This document shows, in pieces, positions 10,731 through 18,625 of a stretch of DNA of 64,000 nucleotides. Numbering within the stretch: position 1 is the first letter of the stretch; each line of letters starts with the position of its first letter. The notes beneath the pieces are model-generated. The model made no database searches. It was not told where the DNA came from and saw only the letters and a program-made list of their open reading frames with translations. The DNA is from Pseudomonas sp. B6002 (GTDB lineage: Bacteria; Pseudomonadota; Gammaproteobacteria; Pseudomonadales; Pseudomonadaceae), in NCBI RefSeq assembly GCF_013385985.1, contig NZ_JACAOY010000004.1:523129-587128 (forward strand). Direction: 5' to 3'. The translations under genes and the position numbers were made by a program.

Positions 10731-11654
10731 ATGTCGGCCTTGTTTCAAATAGACACGCCAGTAGATCCACTCTTTATTGAAGGATCTGACATTGAAGAAA
10801 CCATCAATACTACTGCCGCCCTCAATATTGACATCCTCTTGATGGGCGAGACCGGTACCGGCAAGGACACCTTGGCGCAACGGGTTCATCATTTGTCGGG
10901 ACGGCGCGGTAGCTTCATTGCTGTGAATTGCGCAGCCATCCCGGAAAGCCTTGCGGAAAGCCAACTGTTCGGCGTCAACAGCGGCGCCTTTACCGGTGCG
11001 ATGCAATCACGGGCCGGTTTTGTGGAAGCTGCTCATCTGGGGACGCTGTACCTTGATGAAATCGACAGCATGCCGCTGACTCTGCAAGCCAAGCTATTGC
11101 GGGTGCTGGAATCCCGCGGCGTAGAGCGCCTGGGCTCAACCCGCTTTATCCCCGTCGATATGCGAGTCATTGCATCAGCCCAACACTCGTTGCACACGAT
11201 GGTCGAACTAGGCACCTTCAGGCGCGATCTGTACTTTCGCCTGAATGTCGTCAACATCCAACTCCCGGCCTTGCGGGACCGGCGCGAACGCATCATTCCG
11301 TTATTCCTGGAAATGATCCGGCAAGAAGCTGCCCATTTCGGTTGTTCGACCCCGCCGCCGCCTAGCGGACTGCTGCAGCAATTGCTAAGCCATCCCTGGC
11401 AGGGCAACGTTCGCGAACTGCGTTCGACAGCCAAACGCTTCGTCCTGGGCTTACCGCTACTCTCCACCTCCTTGAACGTCAGGCAGGAATCCGTGATGAG
11501 CCTGAAAGGACGCCTGCGGCAGCTGGAAAAGGCACTGATCGAAGAGTCGTTGCTACGCCACGATTACTGTGTCGATAGCGCCGCAGCGGAGCTAAGCGTG
11601 GCCAAGCGCACGCTTTACTACAGAATGAAACAGCTGGATATATCCCTGGCTTAA
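10731..11654 (+). CDS. HrpS/HrpR-like sigma-54 enhancer-binding protein
   Basis: 307 residues. An AAA+ activator of sigma-54 RNA polymerase without a receiver or other sensory N-terminal domain, the HrpR/HrpS layout. Walker A GETGTGKD is at 39-46, the sigma-54 contact loop GAFTGA at 85-90, Walker B LYLDE at 106-110, and a Fis-type helix-turn-helix ends the protein (AAAELSVAKRTLYYRMKQL). It probably activates the GG-N10-GC promoter before hrpL at 27864. P. syringae needs two such proteins, HrpR and HrpS; only one is present here. The SBW25 counterpart is called RspR, as far as I recall. Function is inferred from family and location. Confidence 0.9.
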   Translation: MSALFQIDTPVDPLFIEGSDIEETINTTAALNIDILLMGETGTGKDTLAQRVHHLSGRRGSFIAVNCAAIPESLAESQLFGVNSGAFTGAMQSRAGFVEAAHLGTLYLDEIDSMPLTLQAKLLRVLESRGVERLGSTRFIPVDMRVIASAQHSLHTMVELGTFRRDLYFRLNVVNIQLPALRDRRERIIPLFLEMIRQEAAHFGCSTPPPPSGLLQQLLSHPWQGNVRELRSTAKRFVLGLPLLSTSLNVRQESVMSLKGRLRQLEKALIEESLLRHDYCVDSAAAELSVAKRTLYYRMKQLDISLA

Positions 11655-11696
11655 TGCGCTTTCAAACATTTAGAAACATCTGCCACTGAAACATTT

Positions 11697-11724
11697 GGAA
11701 CGCCTTGTTGCTAAACACCACACA
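11697..11724 (+). promoter_or_regulatory. hrp box before the candidate pilin operon
   Basis: GGAACG-N15-CCACACA, against the HrpL consensus GGAACC-N15/16-CCACNNA: one mismatch in the -35 element and a perfect -10 element. About 100 bases before the ATG at 11827. It should drive the pilin-hrpB-hrcJ-hrpD-hrpE transcript. Confidence 0.82.
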
Positions 11725-11826
11725 ACTGGAGCCAGGCTCAAGGCGTTATTGAAATGCCAAGGCATAAATATGGCTTGGCCGACGGCGAACGTGTATCCCC
11801 TTCAAACATTGCAGCTGGAGTTTATT

Positions 11827-12018
11827 ATGTCCATTCAAGGTTTATCCCCCCTCAATACCAACAGCTTCCTGCCCGGCTCTGGAACAAAACCTGGCACAGG
11901 AAATAGCAGTGATGATCTGCTGGATAAAGCGGAGGCCATTGCTCGGGAGGGTTTCGAGCTGAGCCTGAAAGCCAAACAAATCACCAACAAATATGCGGCA
12001 GCTAAAGAAGTTCGCTAA
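11827..12018 (+). CDS. Small T3SS protein, candidate Hrp pilin (HrpA position)
   Basis: 63 residues, no signal peptide. The N-terminal half is rich in Ser, Gly, Pro, Thr and Asn (MSIQGLSPLNTNSF). The C-terminal half is a predicted amphipathic helix rich in Ala, Lys and Glu (about 28-63). This unstructured-plus-helix layout, the hrp box upstream and the location as first gene before hrpB match hrpA, which encodes the Hrp pilus subunit. P. syringae HrpA is about 110 residues and I see no convincing identity to it, so the assignment rests on position and composition. It could be another small secreted protein. Confidence 0.55.
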   Translation: MSIQGLSPLNTNSFLPGSGTKPGTGNSSDDLLDKAEAIAREGFELSLKAKQITNKYAAAKEVR

Positions 12019-12028
12019 TACAACCGCC

Positions 12029-12061
12029 TCCCCGATTTATCCGTCGGGGATGGCTTTCTTG
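12029..12061 (+). terminator. Stem-loop after the candidate pilin gene
   Basis: TCCCCGA (12029-12035) pairs with TCGGGGA (12044-12050) around an eight-base loop, then TGGCTTTCTTG, a weak T tract. Probably a leaky terminator or mRNA-stabilising hairpin that keeps pilin mRNA more abundant than the downstream genes, as expected for a major filament subunit. Confidence 0.55.
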
Positions 12062-12135
12062 TTCGCTGAAATAGCAACTTTTTATATCAGCCGCCCCAGG
12101 CAGGCTGCGTCAAATATCGACATAGCAGGCTTTAC

Positions 12136-12504
12136 ATGAAGATAGAAAAACTTGACTTTTCAGTGCGACAAAACGGCCTTGAAGAAGCCGTTAACACACC
12201 AAGTCATTCAGCGTCCAATACAGACGTCGACTTTTTCACCGCATCGCTGAACCGCTCAGGAGCGACTACCACTCGGGTAGACAATCCTCCAGGACCTTCG
12301 CTGCTGACAGAGGCCGGACAACACGTCAAGGCCTTGGAAACCCGTCTTGCGCACGCACTCAAGTCAACCAACAAAGGCTCCGATCCAGACGATTTCAAGC
12401 AGTACCCACGTGAACTATCCAACGTCATACTGACCTCCCAACTGCTGGTAAAAAGCCTGGGCAAAGCCACTCAATGCCTCGACAAAATCTGCAACTTGCA
12501 ATAA
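12136..12504 (+). CDS. hrpB: T3SS inner-rod protein HrpB
   Basis: 122 residues, close to P. syringae HrpB. SctI/YscI family: forms the short inner rod linking the export gate to the extracellular filament. The N-terminus is polar and low in complexity; the C-terminal ~40 residues are helical and end LVKSLGKATQCLDKICNLQ, like the conserved rod C-terminus. Its TAA overlaps the hrcJ ATG (TAATG). In P. syringae the harpin gene hrpZ lies between hrpA and hrpB; here only 117 bases separate them. Confidence 0.8.
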   Translation: MKIEKLDFSVRQNGLEEAVNTPSHSASNTDVDFFTASLNRSGATTTRVDNPPGPSLLTEAGQHVKALETRLAHALKSTNKGSDPDDFKQYPRELSNVILTSQLLVKSLGKATQCLDKICNLQ

Positions 12505-13310
12505 TGGCCATGAATAATTTCCTGCCTGTCGTGTTACTCCTGGCGGCTGCACTGATGTTGGGTGGCTGCAGCGATCGTGTCGAACTTCATCGCCAACTTT
12601 CCGAGCAAGAGGCCAATGAGGTCATCGCAGAGTTGGCCGACAAACACATTCGCGCGCAGAAAATCCCGGCCAAGGATGGCGTCACCGTCGCCGTCAATGC
12701 CGTCGACATCGGGCGCGCCGTACGCACGCTGGAAGCCGCCGGATTGCCTCGAGCGGCACGCACTACACTGGGTGACACGTTTCGCAAGGAGGGCGTCATT
12801 TCCACGCCGCTGGAAGAGCGCGCGCGCTACATCTATGCCCTGTCCCAAGAGCTTGAGGCCACCCTGTCCAATATTGACGGTGTGATCGTTGCGCGTGTGC
12901 ACGTGGTGCTGCCGGAACGTATAGCACCGGGTGAACCGGTCCAACCCGCGTCCGCGTCGGTATTCATCAAACATGACCCGCGCCTGGACCCCGATAACAT
13001 CCGTGCCCGCGTACGCAGGATGGTCGCGAGCAGTATCCCGGGCATGACCGCTGCGGTGGACAACCCGCAAAAGCTAAGCGTGATTTTCGTGACCGCCACT
13101 GCCTATCAGGAACAGCAACGCCTGACTTACTTCGGCCCGTTCCTGGTGCCCAACGATGACCTCCAGTTCTGGCGAACCAGCGCAACCCTTTTTCTGCTCA
13201 GCCTAGTGGCCGTCACCCTCGCGGCATCATTCCTGTTTGCACGACGCCAGCGCGCGCGGCAAGGGAGGCCTGTAGCAGGCGAATCAATCGGCCCTGCCCA
13301 TGACGCCTAG
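12504..13310 (+). CDS. hrcJ: T3SS inner-membrane ring lipoprotein HrcJ
   Basis: 268 residues. SctJ/YscJ family: forms the periplasmic ring of the basal body with SctD. A lipoprotein signal ends MLGGC (Cys22). The two ring-building domains follow, with the family segment RARYIYALSQELEATLSNI and VARVHVVLPER. A C-terminal membrane helix (about 228-246) is followed by an Arg-rich cytoplasmic tail. The start overlaps the hrpB stop and the end overlaps the hrpD ATG, so translation is tightly coupled. Confidence 0.95.
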   Translation: MAMNNFLPVVLLLAAALMLGGCSDRVELHRQLSEQEANEVIAELADKHIRAQKIPAKDGVTVAVNAVDIGRAVRTLEAAGLPRAARTTLGDTFRKEGVISTPLEERARYIYALSQELEATLSNIDGVIVARVHVVLPERIAPGEPVQPASASVFIKHDPRLDPDNIRARVRRMVASSIPGMTAAVDNPQKLSVIFVTATAYQEQQRLTYFGPFLVPNDDLQFWRTSATLFLLSLVAVTLAASFLFARRQRARQGRPVAGESIGPAHDA

Positions 13311-13870
13311 CATCGATCAGTCGGCGAGCGAGCATTTGGCCTGGGCCCAATGGTGGGCGTTCCCCTGGAAGTACGCCCACGAAGACTGGCGAGATGACGC
13401 TCATCGTGCGATGGATGCGCTCCACTGTAGCGGGGGATGGGCCTCCTGCACGCTCCACGGTGTTGTCGCCTGCCTGCCTCCGGAGCCTCACACCACCGTG
13501 CTCCGTCTGGCCCTCGCGTCCACGGAACAACTCGATTTGGCGCTGACACTGGTTCACGACACCTTCAACCCGCAAGCCTCGTCAGTCTTGAGCGACAGTC
13601 ATCAGCTGTGGTGCACACGACTTTCCAAGGCCCTGCCTCCTGCGCTGCCACTGCGCGATGCCGACCCGTTGCAATTGCTCTACAGCTGGGTAGCGACCTC
13701 CACCTGGCAGCGCCTGCGATTGCGCTTTCCCCGTGGGCGCGTGCAAGAAGCAGAAAAAAAAAATCTCCGTCGAGGGAGCAACCAGCCAACTGAACACACT
13801 CTGGCAAGCCGTCGTCTGGCGGGTGACGACAACGGCAACCGACGCCATCCCCCTCGGCTCGAACGTGTAA
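13300..13870 (+). CDS. hrpD: T3SS protein HrpD, frame interrupted at an A10 run
   Basis: The ATG at 13300 lies inside the 3' end of hrcJ. The first ~151 codons look like HrpD (SctK-like sorting-platform accessory protein). At 13754-13763 there are ten A in a row. In the annotated frame, translation then runs through an Arg-rich stretch without family features and continues in frame into hrpE, giving a 400-residue joined product. With one A fewer the frame instead reads KKISVEGATSQLNTLWQAVV and on to DAIPLGSNV, stopping at the TAA at 13868-13870, for a 189-residue HrpD ending just before the hrpE ribosome binding site. The second reading is far more protein-like. Coordinates given are for that reading. 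Confidence 0.7.
13754..13763 (+). other. A10 homopolymer, probable slippage or frameshift site in hrpD
   Basis: Ten consecutive A within the codons GAA AAA AAA AAT. Loss of one A restores the natural HrpD C-terminus. Runs of 9-10 A in bacterial coding regions are known to support RNA polymerase slippage, including in Shigella T3SS genes. A sequencing or assembly error, or a true mutation, would look the same here. Confidence 0.6.
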
Positions 13871-13881
13871 GGAGAACGCCG

Positions 13882-14502
13882 ATGCTATGCCGACACTCCC
13901 TTGAATTGCCCAGCGGCGCCTCTGGTTTGCCACGCAACCTGATCCTCCGTGAAGAGCTTAAGGACTGGGACCAGGCCAACCATATTTTACGCCACGCCAG
14001 TGCCCAGGCCGGCGAGCTGATAAGCCAGGCCGAAAGAAAATGTGAAGCGCTGCAGCAAGAGGCCTCGCTGCAGATCTGGCAGCGCGCAGATACCCAACTC
14101 AAGCAGTGGGATCTCGACCGTCAGGCGATGTGTGACAGCCTCGAACACTATGCGACCCGCATCACCCAGCAAGCGATGCGCAGCCTGCTTGACGACATCG
14201 CGCCTCCTCAAAGGCTGGCAGCCTTGCTCAAGCAACTACTGGCCAGCCAAGTTCAGGAAATCAACGCGACGCTGCTGTGTCATCCCCATGACGTTGAAGA
14301 GATCAAACAGTGCCTCAGCCTTCGCAATGCCACGTATTGGAAGCTTCACACCGACGAAGCAGTCCGGCCTCAGACACTCGTTTTGCAAACCGACGAGGGC
14401 GACTTCCGAATCAGTTGGAACTCACTGCTCGAAGCGTTCTTCAACACCAGTAAAGAGTACTTGGATTACGACCTGAAAGTACGCGAGCCAGCGTTTTCAT
14501 AA
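13882..14502 (+). CDS. hrpE: T3SS ATPase stator protein HrpE
   Basis: 206 residues from the ATG at 13882, preceded by AGGAG at a normal distance. SctL/YscL/FliH family: a dimeric stator that binds the HrcN ATPase and couples it to the C-ring sorting platform. The N-terminal half is rich in Ala, Glu and Gln and predicted coiled coil (ILRHASAQAGELISQAERK). The C-terminal part resembles the V-ATPase E-subunit fold. Because hrpD and hrpE share a frame, an interrupted hrpD runs directly into this gene, but the internal start should still give free HrpE. Confidence 0.82.
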   Translation: MLCRHSLELPSGASGLPRNLILREELKDWDQANHILRHASAQAGELISQAERKCEALQQEASLQIWQRADTQLKQWDLDRQAMCDSLEHYATRITQQAMRSLLDDIAPPQRLAALLKQLLASQVQEINATLLCHPHDVEEIKQCLSLRNATYWKLHTDEAVRPQTLVLQTDEGDFRISWNSLLEAFFNTSKEYLDYDLKVREPAFS

Positions 14503-14514
14503 CGTCTTGCAAGC

Positions 14515-14542
14515 GGAGCTATCGCGCATTCAAACCCACCGG
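14515..14542 (+). promoter_or_regulatory. Weak candidate hrp box before hrpF
   Basis: GGAGCT-N15-CCACCGG, two mismatches in the -35 hexamer and G instead of A at the last -10 position. The hrpF operon has its own hrp box in P. syringae, and this is in the right place, 16 bases before the ATG, which is short. Treat as tentative. Confidence 0.35.
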
Positions 14543-14557
14543 CATGAAGGAAAAACC

Positions 14558-14773
14558 ATGGATTTTTTTAATGATCTGTCTCGCCAGTTGTTAAGGAACA
14601 GCGACGTCGCCCATAAGGCCTACACAGCGAATATCGCTGAAGTTTCAGCCAATGGTTCAGACACAGAGTTCTTCGAACTGGCCATGAAAAAAGCCACGAC
14701 ACAGATGGCCTACCTGGAACACAACCGGGTGAATCACTTGCTGCTCAAAAGTGCCTTTGAGAGTTTCCAGTAA
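14558..14773 (+). CDS. hrpF: T3SS protein HrpF
   Basis: 71 residues, matching the short HrpF of group I Hrp systems, which is a probable SctE/YscE-like co-chaperone for the filament subunit. It is nearly all helical and begins MDFFNDLSRQLLRNSD. It starts at the ATG with AAGGA upstream, 55 bases after hrpE. In P. syringae hrpG and hrcC follow; here no intact hrpG is found. Confidence 0.75.
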   Translation: MDFFNDLSRQLLRNSDVAHKAYTANIAEVSANGSDTEFFELAMKKATTQMAYLEHNRVNHLLLKSAFESFQ

Positions 14774-14781
14774 AAACGAAA

Positions 14782-14954
14782 ACGCTGGTCGGTGAGTGGC
14801 TCAGAGCCTGCGCGGGTCGTGCGATCAGGCCACTCTCTTCGGTTGCCTCCAGGCGCTGCTCAACCAACGCGACACCTGGCGCTCCACTGCCGCGCGCCCT
14901 GTTCGGCCGGCCCTGAACCTCAAACCTATCTCGCTTCGCTCGCCGTCTTACTAA
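14782..14954 (+). pseudogene. Possible decayed hrpG between hrpF and hrcC
   Basis: Group I clusters carry hrpG (about 140 codons) here. Only 195 bases separate hrpF from hrcC. Protein-like pieces occur in three different frames in order: TLVGEWLRACAGRA (from 14782), then TLFGCLQALLNQRDTW, then EPQTYLASLAVLLI near 14920-14960. The succession looks like a small helical protein broken by frameshifts and shortened. A 52-codon GTG reading frame (14796-14954) also exists. The evidence is position and composition only. Confidence 0.35.
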
Positions 14955-14968
14955 TAAGAGAACCCCTC

Positions 14969-17107
14969 ATGTTTAACCCCCCCTCCCAGCACACAGGCTT
15001 GCGCGTTGACTCAACGCGCTTATCGTCAAAACGAACGGGATGGCGGTGCCTGGTCGCACTGCCCTGCTTGCTGATGCCCGTAGTCAGTACCTACGCCGCC
15101 ATTCCTTCCGAATGGAAAAATACCGCTTACGCCTACGAGGCCCAACATAAACCGCTGCGAGAAGTGCTCGAAGACTTTGCGCAGACCTTTGGCACGCAAC
15201 TGCAAGTGGAGGGGCTACTGGAGGGCAACGTCAACGGAAAGATTCGCGCCAACACCCCACAGTCATTGCTTGATCGGCTGGGGGTCGAACATCGCTTCCA
15301 GTGGTATCTGTACAACAACACGCTCTATATCAGCTCTCTGGATCAACAGGAATCTGCACGTTTGGAGGTTTCTTCCGAAACCATCGCGGACCTCAAAAAA
15401 GCACTCACGGATATTGGCCTGCTCGACAGCCGCTTCGGCTGGGGCGAACTCCCCGAAGATGGCGTCGTCCTGGTCTCCGGCCCGAGGAGCTATATCGAAC
15501 AGATCAGGCATTTCAGCAGCCAACGCCGCTCACCGGAAGAAAAGCAAAGCGTGCTCAGCTACCCGCTGAAGTTTGCCAACGCAACGGATCGCCAAGTGGA
15601 ATATCGCGGTGAAAAGCATGCCATTCCCGGCGTTGCTAGCATTTTACGCGGGTTGTTGGAGCCCCGCTCCACCTCGGCCCTTTCGGGGCTTGGCCAACGG
15701 CCCCCTGCACAACCCTCCCCCCTTGCGCCAAACATTCCCCGACTGAACAACCCACTGCTCGGGCAGATGATTGGTGTAAACGGCAACCCTGCGCAATTGG
15801 AGACAGGCGGCACGCTCACCCCACGCGCACCAGCCCCCTCCAGCCGGATTCGCGTCGAAGCTGACGTGCGCAACAACGCGGTGCTGATCTACGATTTGCC
15901 GGAGCGCCAAGCCCTGTACCGCGAGTTGATCGCTCAGCTCGATGTCGCCAGCAAGCTGATAGAGATCGATGCCATTATCCTCGACATCGAGCGTACGCAA
16001 TTACGCGAGTTCGGCGTGAACTGGGGTTTCCAGAACAGTCGTTTCCGTGGCCTCGGCACCAACCAGGCTCCCGGCACCAGCTCTCAGTTATCGATTGAAA
16101 ATCGTGATCGCTTCTACGCGGATATACGCGCACTTGAAGCCAAGGGACTGGCAACCATGGTCTCCAACCCCTCGGTCCTCACCCTGGAAAACCAGCCGGC
16201 GGTCATCGACTTCAACCGCACTCAGTACCTGACGCCCGGCAGAGAAAACGCAACCATTCTGCCGGTCACCGTGGGGACCAGCTTCCAGGTCGTACCGCGT
16301 GTCATCACCAGTCGCGGTGGTCACCAGATCCACTTGGCGGTGGATATTGAAGATGGGAATTTCGACGAGACCAACCCCACGCCAGGCCAGCTGGATGTGC
16401 GCCGAGGCAAGGTCAGCACCCAGGCAGTAATAGCCGAAAAACGCTCGCTGGTGGTGGGTGGATTCCATGTCACCGAAAGCACCGACAAGCAGAACAAGGT
16501 GCCTCTGCTGGGGGACATTCCGCTGCTGGGCAAGGCGTTGTTTTCCTCGACCGAACGACAAAACAATCGACGTGAGCGCCTGTTTATCCTCACCCCGCGC
16601 GTCATCGGCGACCAGTCCGACCCCTCGCGCTATTTGCCCCAGGCCGACCAAGCCGATCTGCAAGCGGCGCTCACACCGCTCGCCAGGCGCTACAGCTCTC
16701 ATCAGCCGGTGATCAATCGCAACGACGTTATCAGCACCCTGGCGCACCTGGTCAGCGGGCAAGTCCCCCAGGCCTTCAAAGCGGCACCGATGCCACTAGG
16801 GCTGCGGACATTATGCAACACGCGCGAATTGCTGGCGCTGAACGAAAATCGCAGCCAATGGTATGCCGGCCCCGAGTACAACGTGGCAGTCGTGGTGCTG
16901 CGTAACCAGTTCAACCGCAATGTGCGTATAGACGAAAAAGAATGCAGCAACTCGCAGACACTGGCAGTCAGCGCGTGGCCGCGTGCCTGGCTCAAGCCCG
17001 GTGAGGAAGCCGAAGTCTTTATCGCGATGCGCCCGGTGGTAAAGGACGAACACCTCAGCGTACCCCGTCCTTCCTTGATCACTCCAGCTCAGAAGGCCAA
17101 GCCATGA
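14969..17107 (+). CDS. hrcC: T3SS outer-membrane secretin HrcC
   Basis: 712 residues from the ATG at 14969. SctC family: forms the gated outer-membrane ring. A long positively charged signal region ends near VSTYA, followed by N-terminal ring domains (NTAYAYEAQHKPLREVLEDFA, the usual SctC start of N0). The C-terminal secretin core contains EIDAIILDIERTQLREFGVNWG and the conserved VPLLGDIPLLGKALF. After the core comes an extra C-terminal region of about 150 residues, probably the pilotin-binding part. The frame is open further upstream but that part encodes no signal peptide. Confidence 0.95.
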   Translation: MFNPPSQHTGLRVDSTRLSSKRTGWRCLVALPCLLMPVVSTYAAIPSEWKNTAYAYEAQHKPLREVLEDFAQTFGTQLQVEGLLEGNVNGKIRANTPQSLLDRLGVEHRFQWYLYNNTLYISSLDQQESARLEVSSETIADLKKALTDIGLLDSRFGWGELPEDGVVLVSGPRSYIEQIRHFSSQRRSPEEKQSVLSYPLKFANATDRQVEYRGEKHAIPGVASILRGLLEPRSTSALSGLGQRPPAQPSPLAPNIPRLNNPLLGQMIGVNGNPAQLETGGTLTPRAPAPSSRIRVEADVRNNAVLIYDLPERQALYRELIAQLDVASKLIEIDAIILDIERTQLREFGVNWGFQNSRFRGLGTNQAPGTSSQLSIENRDRFYADIRALEAKGLATMVSNPSVLTLENQPAVIDFNRTQYLTPGRENATILPVTVGTSFQVVPRVITSRGGHQIHLAVDIEDGNFDETNPTPGQLDVRRGKVSTQAVIAEKRSLVVGGFHVTESTDKQNKVPLLGDIPLLGKALFSSTERQNNRRERLFILTPRVIGDQSDPSRYLPQADQADLQAALTPLARRYSSHQPVINRNDVISTLAHLVSGQVPQAFKAAPMPLGLRTLCNTRELLALNENRSQWYAGPEYNVAVVVLRNQFNRNVRIDEKECSNSQTLAVSAWPRAWLKPGEEAEVFIAMRPVVKDEHLSVPRPSLITPAQKAKP

Positions 17108-17307
17108 ATCGCCGCTTGTTGTGCATCACACTGATCAGCGCAGCGTTGTTCGTCACCGGTTGTACCCCCACGTGCAAGGGCGACTCCTGCTCACGCCCAC
17201 AATCGACCAAGGACCAAATGGTGATCTGGTGGCCGCCACAGATGCGCGTCGAACCCGGCCCCAGTGGTGAGCGGGCGGACTACCAGACCATCTCGCTGGA
17301 GCGCTGA
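17104..17307 (+). CDS. hrpT: T3SS lipoprotein HrpT
   Basis: 67 residues; ATG overlaps the hrcC stop (ATGA). Lipoprotein signal with lipobox VTGC (Cys20), then a short Cys- and Pro-containing mature part with the segment DQMVIWWPPQ. HrpT of P. syringae is a small outer-membrane lipoprotein acting as the likely pilotin for HrcC, and it is encoded directly after hrcC as here. Confidence 0.85.
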   Translation: MNRRLLCITLISAALFVTGCTPTCKGDSCSRPQSTKDQMVIWWPPQMRVEPGPSGERADYQTISLER

Positions 17308-17317
17308 GCGCTCGCCA

Positions 17318-17446
17318 ATGCCCGATGATCAACGCCAGGTAATCTTGAAAACTCGGGTGAGCGGCGCGGCCGCTCACCTGTCACTCGCCCCCGCTATCAC
17401 GGTGTGCGCACCTCACACCTCTCGCGCAGCCTTGCAAACCGGGTAA
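17318..17446 (+). CDS. Small ORF at the hrpV position
   Basis: 42 codons from an ATG 11 bases after hrpT. In P. syringae hrpV (about 115 codons, a negative regulator that binds HrpS) follows hrpT. Here only 220 bases remain before the end of hrcU, and no full-length hrpV frame exists. The peptide shows no recognised motif. A second frame after it reads FDGCFAYLDAHGAQV, so a decayed hrpV is possible. It could equally be untranslated convergent spacer. Confidence 0.25.
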   Translation: MPDDQRQVILKTRVSGAAAHLSLAPAITVCAPHTSRAALQTG

Positions 17447-17527
17447 TCACAACGCGTGTTGGAGCGGCGTTTCGCCCCTTGGCATTCGATGGCTGTTTTG
17501 CCTATCTGGATGCCCATGGCGCCCAGG

Positions 17528-18625
17528 TCAGCGCTGATCAAGCTCGGGGATTTCCAGCGTCTCACGCTTGGCCTCATCGTCCAGCTCACGCAAGGTGCGA
17601 TAGATCAGCGCCACCGCCTGCAAGGTTTCGCGGGGAATGCTCGCACCCAACTCTTTTGTATAGATCGTGCGCGCCAGCCATATACACTGGATCACTGGCA
17701 CCTCAGCGGCCTTGGCACGATCGATCAGCCTGCGAGCCTCGTCGTCCGTGCCCTTGCTCACCAGCAGCGGAAGCGGTGTTTTACCAGGGCGGTAATACAA
17801 GGCGACCGCATAGTGCGTCGGGTTGACCACCAGCATGTCCGCCTCCTCCAGCTTGGGCAGCTTTACCTTCGGTTCTTCCTGGGCCAATTGCTGCGCCAAT
17901 GCGCGGCGCTGGCCCTTCACATGCGGGTCGCCCTCCATGTCCTTGTACTCTTTGACGACCTCAACCTGGGTCATACGCATGCGCTTGGCAAAAAAATGCC
18001 TCACCATCATCAGGTCGATAAGCGCCAGTATCAACAACAGGCCGAGGCAGGCATGCAGCAAGTGCCGAAACAGCACGATCAACGCCAGGATGTAACTTTG
18101 CAGGTCACTGTTGGCCAAGTTGATCAACGCCCCCAAAGAGGGCCAGACCACCAAATACACAGTCATCCCTATCAGAAACGCCTTGGCGATACTCATCAAC
18201 AGGTTCATCAGCGACTGAGCAGAAAACATCTGCTTGATCTGGCTGACCGGGTTCAGGCGATTGAAGTCGGGCTTGAGGCTTTCTGGCGCAAACAATAATC
18301 CGAACTGCATCCAGCTGCTGATGAGCTTCACAGCAATCGCCACCCCTGCCATCAACACAGAGAATGAGAAAAACACAATCAGGCTTTCAACCAGCACCTC
18401 CTCCAGAGCCCGTGCAAACGGCTGATTCAGGTCCGAGATCGGCAATATCATCAACTGCTGGAACCGTTGCAGGCTGCTCTCGGCCGTGAACAGAGCGATT
18501 TCACTGATCGACGTCAGCACCAGTAACTTACCGACGTCCTGACTTTGGGCGACTTGGCCTTTCTTGCGTTGATCACGCAGCTTCTTGGCTGACGCCGGGT
18601 GCTTCTTTTCCCCTGAATCACTCAC
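17528..18625 (-). CDS. hrcU: T3SS export apparatus switch protein HrcU
   Basis: 365 residues from the GTG at 18625, which overlaps the hrcT stop (GTGA). SctU/FlhB family: four membrane helices, then a cytoplasmic autoprotease domain that sets substrate order. The N-terminus has the typical EKKHPASAKKLRDQRKKGQ. The self-cleavage motif NPTH is at 268-271 and intact. Last gene of the leftward arm, converging on hrpT. Confidence 0.96.
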   Translation of the reverse strand: MSDSGEKKHPASAKKLRDQRKKGQVAQSQDVGKLLVLTSISEIALFTAESSLQRFQQLMILPISDLNQPFARALEEVLVESLIVFFSFSVLMAGVAIAVKLISSWMQFGLLFAPESLKPDFNRLNPVSQIKQMFSAQSLMNLLMSIAKAFLIGMTVYLVVWPSLGALINLANSDLQSYILALIVLFRHLLHACLGLLLILALIDLMMVRHFFAKRMRMTQVEVVKEYKDMEGDPHVKGQRRALAQQLAQEEPKVKLPKLEEADMLVVNPTHYAVALYYRPGKTPLPLLVSKGTDDEARRLIDRAKAAEVPVIQCIWLARTIYTKELGASIPRETLQAVALIYRTLRELDDEAKRETLEIPELDQR

